From NCBI GenBank assembly GCA_019188255.1, contig JAETXT010000002.1, positions 3,410,001 to 3,474,000 on the forward strand: a stretch of DNA of 64,000 nt. Reading direction: 5' to 3'. Position numbers and translations under genes: made by a program. The notes under the pieces were generated by a model. It was not told the origin of the DNA and did not search any database. It saw only the letters and a list, made by a program, of their open reading frames with translations. Position 1 is the first letter of the stretch, and each line of letters opens with the position of its first letter. Of the stretch, positions 56,109 through 64,000 are shown piece after piece. Origin of the DNA: Verticillium longisporum (taxonomy: Eukaryota > Ascomycota > Sordariomycetes > Glomerellales > Plectosphaerellaceae).

Positions 56109-57925
56109 ATGGCGGACCACAAATCCCGTCCAGAAGGGGACGAGAAGCCATCGTACGATATAGAGCGCGATGCAACCTCGAGTACCGATGACTCAGCTAC
56201 CATCCATGCACCAGCACCAGCGTCTGGCGACACGGATGGCAGATCGACCGCCGACCACGAGGGCAAGACGGCCAACCCAGACAGTGCCTTGTCTCAGTCG
56301 GCCGAAGCTGAGGCCAGCGCCCCGAGCGACGAACCAGAAGCCGGTCGCACCAAACTGCAGACCACCGTCATTGTTGGTTCCCTCTGCGCGGCTCTGTTTC
56401 TGTCTGCTCTCGACATTACCATCATCACGACCGCCGTCCCGACGATTGCCCAAGAATTTCGATCGTCGGCCGGCTTTGTCTGGATCGGCTCTGCCTACAC
56501 CCTGGCCAACGCTGCCTGTGTGCCCATTTGGGGCAAGGTCTCTGATATTTTCGGCCGGAAAAACATCCTCCTGACCGCCATTGCCGTCTTTTGGGTGGGC
56601 AGCTTGCTGTGCGGTGTCTCTGTGAACATGGGCATGCTCATCGGTGCCCGTGCAGTTCAAGGCATCGGCGGCGGAGGCATCATCGTACTCGTCAATATCT
56701 GCATCAGCGACCTCTTCTCCCTGCGCCAGCGCGGCTTCTACTTTGGCATCACGGGCATAGTCTGGGCCTTCTCTTCGGCAGTCGGCCCCGTGCTGGGTGG
56801 TGTCTTTACGAGTCAAGTCACATGGCGATGGTGCTTTTACATCAATCTGCCCATCTCCGGCGTCGGCGCCGTGGCCTTGTTCTTCGTGCTCAAGCTACAT
56901 AACCCTAGAACACCGCTCGGAAAGGGCCTGCAGGCCATTGACTGGGTTGGCTGTCTCACCATCATTGGCGGCACGCTGATGGTCCTGTTTGGCCTCGAAT
57001 TTGGCGGTGTCAACTTTCCGTGGGATTCGGCCACCGTCATTTGCCTGCTCGTGTTTGGCGCCGTGACCATTGGCCTGTTCATCTTCAACGAGCTCAAGTT
57101 TGCTCGCTACCCCGTCATCCCCTTGCACCTGTTCCGCGATCTCTCGACCGTTGCCTGCTTCGTCCTGACATTCTGTCACGCATTTGTCTTCATCTCTGGC
57201 AGTTATTGGCTCCCACTGTACTACCAGGGCGTCCTCGGCGTGTCCTCGCTCTTGTCTGGCGTCTACCTTCTTCCTTATGCCGTGTCCCTGTCCATCTCCT
57301 CCGCCATATCCGGCTGGCTCATTCGAAAGACGGGCAACTATGTCTACCTCATCACCGGCGGACTGGCTATCATGACCTTGGGTTTCGGCCTCTTCTATGA
57401 CCTGCCTGGCACGCCAAACTACGCCAAGATTATCCTCTATCAAATTGTTGCCGGCATTGGCATTGGCCCCAACTTCAGGCCCCGCTCATCGCCATTCAGA
57501 CAAACGCAGAGCCTCGCGACATTGCGTCTGCGACCGCTACTTTTAGTTTTGTTCGCCAGATCGCCACCTCCATCTCCGTCGTCATCGGAGGCGTCGTTTT
57601 CGCCAACGAGATGGACTCGCAGCGCCCGCGCCTCGTGGAGGAGCTCGGCCCCAGTCTGGCCGATCAGCTGTCCGGTCACAATGCTGCCTCCAACGTGGGC
57701 CTTGTCGGTGATCTCAAGGGTGACGAGGGCCGTATCGCTCGAGGTGCTTTCCTCACTAGCATGCGGACCATGTTTATCGTCTATGTTGCCTTTGCCGCCT
57801 TTGGTCTCGCCGCGAGCCTGCTCGTTCGCCAGAAGAGGCTGAGCAAGGATCACAAAGAGCACCAAACTGGCCTCAAGACGTTGCGAAGCCGCACAGATCG
57901 CAGCCCTGCCAACAATGATAAGTAG
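56109..57925 (+). CDS. MFS drug/efflux transporter, 14-TM DHA2 type, one frame break
   Basis: The ATG at 56109 gives MADHKSRPEGDEKPSYDIER. An acidic hydrophilic N-terminus of about 75 residues is followed by 14 predicted membrane segments. Motif A is GKVSDIFGRKNILL; other motifs are LDITIITTAVPTIAQEF (TM1) and motif C-like AVGPVLGGVFTSQVTWRWCF. These fit the fungal DHA14 family of proton-driven toxin/azole or metabolite exporters; the substrate is unknown. One base is missing at 57473-57476 (AACTTCAGG; expected Asn-Phe-Gln-Ala). After that, IAIQTNAEPRDIASATATF continues in another frame to NNDK and the stop at 57925. Corrected length is about 605 residues. Confidence 0.9.
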
Positions 57926-58873
57926 CAAGCAGGGCCCACACTCTATTTGTTTCACACTTTGTTCTCACTTTGAATTTCGATGACTCTGATGCATATACTG
58001 GGCGCGCATGGCGTTTGGGGGCACACATTACTGCTTACATTATTCTCCCCTTCTTCACGACGCATGCATCTCCACTACTCCCCTCATCCATCAACCATTC
58101 AGCCTGAATGAGCTGAAAACTAACCACCGTGTGGTCGCAACACCATGAGACCTCGTCTATGGCGGAACGGTCGACGGCGACTCAAAGTGGCCATCACGGA
58201 CGTTGCTGTTTTTTTTTATTGCCGACGCGCGCGCAAATGGGCCCGACGTGGGTTTCCGCTCGCCCGATGAACACATTCGCAGCAATGAGGAGCCTGCAAA
58301 GGCGTCGCCTTGCCCTTTGCCTGGCAAAATACGGCATTGCCGGCCTTCGACTCCGCGCGGCACCGATATGGTCTAGCCTCTGAGGGACCTGTAAACCCCC
58401 GGATTTTACGTTGCATTAGTGCCCAGCGGCTCCACCAACAGACGTGAAGCTCTCTTCCAGCAGCATCCGGCAGTCATACCACAGCTACAGCATCAGGCGC
58501 GGTTCGACTTCAGTGCAGCACGAAGCAGTTGATACCAGCTGTGGCTCGCAACACAACTTTCTGCGTCGGAATGTCTTGGCGGCACGGCAGGCGGATGCGC
58601 CATGGTGTAGACCCTTCTGCGATGCCTCGCCGTTCAGCCATCTCCATCGGCACCCATGCCTCAATCTATATGCGAGTCGTGAGGGGCATGCTTCGACTCT
58701 GATGCCCCCAGAAACGCAACAGGAACCCGGAATACCATAGTCCGCAGGTTCTCCGCAGCCTCCACGCTGTCCATGACATATACCGTGTATATAATGTGTC
58801 AGTGGACTAACCATAATCTAATGTATTGTTATCTCCAAGGTTTTTGCTTCCTCTTTGTGTGTGTATTGTCGCC
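57926..58873. promoter_or_regulatory. Upstream region of the acetylxylan esterase
   Basis: The 950-bp region contains a TATATAA box at 58788-58794, 80 bp before the ATG, and a T10 run near 58210. I found no exact GGCTAAA on the plus strand. Confidence 0.45.
58788..58794 (+). promoter_or_regulatory. TATA box of the acetylxylan esterase gene
   Basis: TATATAA lies 80 bp upstream of the start codon. Spacing is normal for a fungal secreted-hydrolase gene with a short leader. Confidence 0.55.
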
Positions 58874-60020
58874 ATGCGTTTCCTCAGTACCCTGGGCTCC
58901 GGCCTCCTGGCCCTCTGTGCCACGGCGCAAGCTGCGTCGCTCCAGCAGATCACCAACTTTGGCGCGAACCCTTCGAATGCCAAAATGTACATCTACGTCC
59001 CTGACAATGTCGTCGCCACGCCTCCCATTGTCGTCGCCGTCCACTACTGCTCGGGCACTGCGCAAGCCTACTTCAGCGGCACGCCGTACCGCCAGCTTGC
59101 CGACCAGCACGGTTTCATTGTCATTTACCCCGAGAGCCCCTACAGCGGAACCTGCTGGGACGTCTCATCGCCGGCGTCGCTGACGTATGAAGGCGGCGGC
59201 AACAGCAATGCCATTGCCAACATGGTTCGCTGGACGTTGAGCCAGCACAACGGCGACGCCGCCCGTGTGTTCGTGACCGGCACCTCCTCGGGTGCCATGA
59301 TGACCGTACGTTGACCCTCTACGGCAAACGGCCCCAATAAAACTGACCTGTCCAGAACGTCCTCGCCGCCACGTACCCGGACATGTTCGCCGCCGGCATC
59401 GCCTACGCCGGTGTGCCCGCCGGCTGCTTCTACACCGGCACCGTCAACGGCTGGAACTCGACCTGCTCGCAGGGCAATGCCGTCTTCTCCGCCGAGTTGT
59501 GGGCGCAGACGGCCCGCAACATGCGGCCCGGCTACACCGGCCCGCGCCCCAAGATGCAAATCTACCACGGCGCCCTCGACACGACCCTCTACCCGCGCAA
59601 CTACAACGAGACGATCAAGCAGTGGAGCGCCGTCTTTGGCTACCCCGGCACCCCGTATCCGTCGGTCCCGGCCCCAGCAGCCAGTTTGTGCGCGAGATCT
59701 ACGGCGACAGGCTCCAGGGCCTCTGGGGCGCTTCCGTCACCCACAGCGTGCCCGCCCAGGGCGCCGAGGCCATGCGCTGGTTCGTCATAGCCCAGGGCGG
59801 CAAGAGCCCGCCTCCGCTGACCACCACCGTCCGGCCGCCCCCCACGACGACCACGAACGGCGCTGTGCCGCCGCCCGCTACGACGACGGCCGCGCCGCCT
59901 GGCGGTTGCTCGACGGCGAGGTGGGGGCAGTGCGGCGGGCAGGGGTGGACGGGGTGCACCGTCTGCGCTTCGCCGTACACCTGCCGGGCTCAGAACCAGT
60001 GGTACTCGCAGTGTCTATAG
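58874..60020 (+). CDS. Acetylxylan esterase, CE1 family, with C-terminal CBM1, one frame break
   Basis: Exons are 58874-59305 and 59356-60020, with an intron from gtacgt to gtccag. The signal peptide is [20 protein letters not shown]. The CE1/PHB-depolymerase-like alpha/beta hydrolase domain has an oxyanion region [17 protein letters not shown], nucleophile Ser in [12 protein letters not shown], the later Asp in [15 protein letters not shown], and His in [11 protein letters not shown] Thr/Pro linker ([13 protein letters not shown]) leads to CBM1 ([14 protein letters not shown] ... NQWYSQCL). It removes acetyl groups from xylan outside the cell. One base is missing near 59667-59670, between PYPSVP and [12 protein letters not shown]. 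Corrected length is about 365 residues. It converges with the GH11 xylanase gene 0.9 kb away. Confidence 0.92.
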
Positions 60021-60901
60021 ACGTGTTTTCTGGAGGGGGACGTGATGGGAATTCGCCGTGGGGTGGGGGGACCAGGAGGTGCATCTTGAGGAATGAGTCG
60101 AGGGAGGGAAATTGGGGATTTTCCACAAAGGCAGCCCCGGGCGAGACATTGCCAATTGAACAGGCTCATTCGTGACGCTGATCCTTATCTCGTCATTTCC
60201 CTAGGTGTTCAATCAAGTACGCGGCATGTTTGGAGGGGCTTAAAAGGAATGCATGTCCGTGACGCCTCGGAGAAGAATGGAGATCATCCATCATTGAGGG
60301 GGATGCCTTTGCATGCGTTGCTGTTATTCAGCTGATCTGCAAGTTCCTGGGACCTGTTAAATTGTCATTGACTCGATTTTTTTCACTTCGTATCTGTTTC
60401 TGGCATACACACCCTCAAGCTCGCTGGGCCTGCTACACGCTGCTTGAACCCAACCTGGTGCGACAGATGCCCTTCGCATGGCGGCACTTGAGACTTGATG
60501 TCTGAATAGGCGTCGGACTGCTGCACATGATGTCCGAGAGGACAATGTTTGGTCGCAGCTGAGTGTTGGCACTGACGAAACATCTAGCATATTTGGCACC
60601 ATGACGCGATGCATGATCAGGTACGTACGTCGAGACATCACTTCATGATTGATGCCAATTCTGACATATCACCAGGTGAAGCCAGGGCAGTGCATCAGAT
60701 TCAGCACAGCTGATGATCCATTTTGATGTTGTCAATCTTATGTGCAGCACGAGACACCGGCAAGCGCCGATATCATCTTTCATACATACAAAGAATCGAA
60801 GTCCACTCCCCAGCCGACGAGCACGATGCCGAGCTTCACTGGATGTGACCGCCCCTACAGATCCTGAAGTCCATGTATTCTTGCCTTGGTCTCAGGATAC
60901 C
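60021..60901. other. Convergent spacer between two xylan-degrading genes
   Basis: The 880-bp 3' spacer holds no gene; it is moderately AT-rich, and some cacctagg-like short motifs only. Confidence 0.45.
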
Positions 60902-62128
60902 TCACAGGCACTGGGAGTACCACTGGTTCTGGGCCTGGCAGGTGCCGGCAGAGCAGCACGTAGCACCGTTCCAGCCTGAGCCGCCGCACTGGCCCCAACG
61001 AGCGGCGCACTGCACATACCTCTTCGTCAGCAAATCTTTCTCATCTCACGGCACGCCTGCACGGGGGCTCAACTCACGCTGCCGCTGCCGGAGGGAGGAG
61101 GCGTGACGGGCGGGGGGCTCGGGGTCGTGGGCGGGCTGGGCGTCGAGGGCGGGGAGGGCGTGGAGCCGCCGCCGCCGGCGACGTTGATGCGCGCCGAGCC
61201 GCTGCTGAAGTAGCCCTCGGTGGCGACGACCTGGTAGTTGTGGGTGCCGAGGCGCATGCCGGCGGCGGTCCAGGCGTTGAAGAAGGTGGCCATGTTGACG
61301 GTGCCGCCGGTGCGCTTGACGTCGCGGACGGCCCAGTACTGCTGGAACGTGGCGGTGCCGTCGATCGACGGCTGGTTGGTGCGCGTGCTCTCGAAGAGGC
61401 GGTAGAGGGCGCCGTCGTGCGTGACCTGGCCACGGGCTGTGGCGCCGGACGAGGGGTTGTAGGTGCCTGTGTGTCCCGGTCAGTCTCTCACTCTCATCGA
61501 ACCGGGCGGGCCATGCTCTCACCAAAGTTCTCAACGACGTAGTACTGCCGAGAGAGAAGGGATTAACAACATGTCACGGGCATGAACGCTAGACCACGCC
61601 AGAACCGGCTGCTTACCTCGACCACTAGAGGAGTTAGCCATGGTTCTGAAAATCTCGTCATCGGTCAGATGGTACTTACGAGGGTTGCGAGTCCATCCGT
61701 ACACGGCGAGGTACGAGTTGCCGCTTGGTCGCATTAGCGCCCCTTGACCATTCATACATCACAGTGGTCACAGCTCGAACGTACTTGGGGTTGTAGGTGC
61801 CAGAGTAGGTGATGGTGCTGCGATGCGTTAGTTTTCGCGCGCTTCATCTCACGACAGACCCAACATACCGAGCACTACCGGGGTTCCAGCCCTTGCCGCC
61901 GACGAGGTTGCCGCCGTTGCTCCAGCTCACGCTGTACTCGCCGCCGGCGAGGTTGGTGTAGGTCGCGGCGGCGCCGCCGTCGGTCCACCATGAGTAAAAG
62001 TATCCGTCGTGCGTGCCCTGGCTGCTGGGCGTGCTCTGGCGCTTGGCGAGCTGCTCGTGGTCGACGGGGCTGGCGAACACGCCGGCAATGGCCGACGCGG
62101 CGACGAAGAGGGAAGAGAAGCAAACCAT
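60902..62128 (-). CDS. Endo-1,4-beta-xylanase, GH11, with C-terminal CBM1; seven exons including an 8-nt microexon
   Basis: Exons on the minus strand: 62128-61869, 61817-61785, 61723-61680, 61624-61617 (8 nt), 61544-61523 (22 nt), 61466-61078 and 61009-60902. All phases match, giving 287 residues with no frame break. The signal peptide is [19 protein letters not shown], followed by a short pro-region ending KR. The GH11 jelly-roll has nucleophile Glu in [11 protein letters not shown] and acid/base Glu in [14 protein letters not shown] Ser/Thr/Pro linker ([18 protein letters not shown]) joins CBM1 ([19 protein letters not shown] ... NQWYSQCL), encoded by its own last exon. It cuts xylan backbones outside the cell. 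Without the microexon the Leu-Val-Glu-Tyr sequence and the frame are lost. Confidence 0.94.
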
Positions 62129-62216
62129 GGCGACAAGATCGACCTGTGATGAAAGAGAGAGTTGAAAAGATGTCAATCGGTGTCGACGAACAGGGTAACG
62201 TCGCGAAGATTTTCTC

Positions 62217-62222
62217 TTTATA
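62217..62222 (-). promoter_or_regulatory. TATA box of the xylanase gene
   Basis: TATAAA on the minus strand lies 89 bp upstream of the ATG, similar to the spacing in the neighbouring esterase gene. Confidence 0.5.
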
Positions 62223-64000
62223 TTCTCGCCCTTATCATTATCCCCGTTGCCCGGAAGCCCGGGACAACCATGTTCATGGCGCGCTCGGGGCAGCTGCCAA
62301 TGTTGGGAGAAAACCCCTGCGATGCCCCTGTGATCTCCCCGGAACATCCTCCGTCGGGCTCCATGTCTCGATTGAGGCGAGGCCACAATCGCTCCGTGAT
62401 CTAGGCCTTCAAGAGACAGAACGAACGGGTGCCTACATGTCTGTGGTACGAATCACCCGGTTAGCGATTGCAAGGCGGCGCCGAAGCTGGATGTTGACAT
62501 GCATCCACAGAATGCATGATGCTCACGGGCTCGCAGCCAAGAGGCGACGAATGTCCTGCAAACAACCAAGGCGCAAGGGGGACGTGGGCATCGGCAAATA
62601 GCCTAAAACCCCGCAGCCTGTCTTGAGTAGATGGGAAGCACCCGAAAGAGAGGCCCCCCCCTGTCACGGACAGCTCAGAGCCTCAGTCACCAGGCCCTGA
62701 CGATGACACACGCGACACGGGCTTCTGCCCGGCTATTTCAACGGCACTCGGGACTTGGAAATGAAAAGAGTGGCGCTCGAGAGGCTGAAAAGTCGAAATG
62801 CCCGAGGCGCGATGCGACGCTGTACCCCAGCTGCCAAGCGCTGGACGACCCGGGGGGTTGCAGCGGCGGGCGAGCGGTGGCACATTGGGCGCGGTGCGGA
62901 GGGCTGGTCCGCGGCCCTATTAGTTGTAGGCCACTCTATGATGCTTCTCGTGATGTATACATATAGTGCGCGACCCAAACTTGGGCGACGCGACTGCCCG
63001 GGTGAGGAGGCCGGGTAAAAGACGACGCCCATTTCGGGAAGCTCGACAGGCTATACTGGGGCCATTGAGGGTCTCTAGACGCTGACACCTGGCTAGCGCT
63101 CGCAGCCCGAGTCACGGGCTTGACTCAATCGAGGTGCCAGGGCCTGGAAATGAGCCTTATGCTGCCGTTGTGGGCTTTATCAGCGGTGCTGTGAAGGCCA
63201 CATATATTATGAATGCATTGGTGGCATCCCTTGAAGGATTTGGCACTGACACAGCTCACACGAAGTACCTGTATTGAGTGACAACAATTGCCATGTTGTT
63301 GTCAAGCCCTCCAATGCGCTGGACAACCTCAGATACACAGTCATGGAATGCTCTTCCACTAGATGCGTGGGAAGAAGGTGAGACGCACTACGTGTATGGG
63401 TTTTCAGCTTGAGAGCGACGCTGTCCGGCTACGATCGTCTGGTTGCATTGGTCACAGCAGCTGGAAAAGTAGACCCTGGAAGTCAACATACATCTGTCAA
63501 AGAAGGCGCTGCTGGTGGTACATCCGGCATTTGGGAGGGGAAAATCTGAATAGATGAACTGCAATATATCATTCAGCCGGCGGTAGACTTGCATATTCCT
63601 TGAACTCTTGGGATCTGGCCGGGAGCCTCTTCCGCAATCACTGCCCTTCCACGTCTGCGGGTGTCATGGATGATCTGAAGGAAGCGCCTAGTACACGCGA
63701 CTTGGCCACCAAAGCTCTGCCAACTATATGTGTTGACCACCTGCAGCCAGGCCAAGCGGTCAAGTCCGAACTCCGAGTGATGGCCCTGGGAAAATATTTC
63801 TTCATGCGCAGAATTCCGTTGGCCCGAAGGATCAGTGCGTCACCATAATCTGGACAGTATCCGTTGTTTGTTGATAAGAATCACATTCACCAGTCGCTAT
63901 GCCCTTACAAGTCGTTATGCCCTCAGCTGTAGCAGTCTGAGAAGATTAAAATTGAAATTGTTCCGTTTGCTCCGTCAGAAATCTATAGCTCCGCTACCAA
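62223..64000. other. Right-edge region without a recognised gene
   Basis: About 1.8 kb upstream of the xylanase gene to the window edge. Short ORFs only; none has a motif. A near-duplicate gctatgcccttacaagtcgttatgccct lies at about 63897-63925. Confidence 0.4.

Noticed and set aside
46252..57925. Statin-type or other biosynthetic gene cluster around the reductase and the MFS pump
   Set aside because: No PKS, NRPS, terpene synthase or cluster regulator is present; the intervening genes are unrelated.

Overview
The window is nuclear DNA of a filamentous ascomycete, most likely a Sordariomycete close to the Hypocreales. This rests on short GT-AG introns (about 45-80 nt) with CTAAC-type branch points, GC-rich third codon positions, separately promoted genes on both strands, TATA boxes 80-150 nt upstream of some secreted-enzyme genes, and typically filamentous-fungal families (TRI12-type MFS, GH43, GH11 and CE1 with C-terminal CBM1, DUF3844, secreted L-amino acid oxidase). 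No prokaryotic features are present. The assignment comes from reading the sequence, not from a database search.

Layout. 1-3.5 kb: housekeeping block, with the end of a DUF3844 membrane protein, the spliceosome-disassembly factor Ntr2 and, divergent from it, snRNP protein SmG. 3.5-5.8 kb: gene-poor, with a decayed possible retroelement gag fragment. 5.8-17.7 kb: secreted L-amino acid oxidase, flavohemoglobin, guanine deaminase and xylitol dehydrogenase, separated by long gene-free stretches. 18-26.2 kb: GH2 beta-mannosidase preceded by a 12-bp tandem repeat, a Rab4-type GTPase, a short-chain dehydrogenase and a D-2-hydroxyacid dehydrogenase. 26.2-30.7 kb: no recognisable gene. 30.7-42.9 kb: PTR2 peptide transporter, a Baeyer-Villiger/FMO-type monooxygenase, an unrecognised ORF with an in-frame stop, a GH43 enzyme, tRNA-Ser(AGA), a TRI12-type MFS transporter and a Dabb-domain protein. 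43.4-52.8 kb: nicotinamidase, HMG-CoA reductase and a secreted protein with eight near-identical repeats of about 48 residues. 52.8-56.1 kb: gene-free. 56.1-62.1 kb: a DHA14-type MFS transporter, then a convergent pair of xylan-degrading enzymes (CE1 acetylxylan esterase and GH11 xylanase), both with CBM1. 62.1-64 kb: nothing recognisable.

Functionally, the accessory genes fall into hemicellulose use (GH11, CE1, GH43, beta-mannosidase, xylitol dehydrogenase) and nitrogen/purine/peptide use (amino acid oxidase, guanine deaminase, peptide transporter, nicotinamidase). No backbone synthase (PKS, NRPS, terpene cyclase) is present, so I do not call a biosynthetic cluster.

Important caveat: at least ten otherwise well-conserved genes carry 1- or 2-base reading-frame breaks, many in short G or C runs. 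This looks like assembly error rather than gene death, so coordinates below span the whole gene across such breaks. The points most worth following are the secreted repeat protein, the HMG-CoA reductase (unusual residues in conserved motifs, plus a uORF whose stop overlaps the start codon), the 8-nt microexon in the xylanase gene, and the 12-bp array in front of beta-mannosidase.
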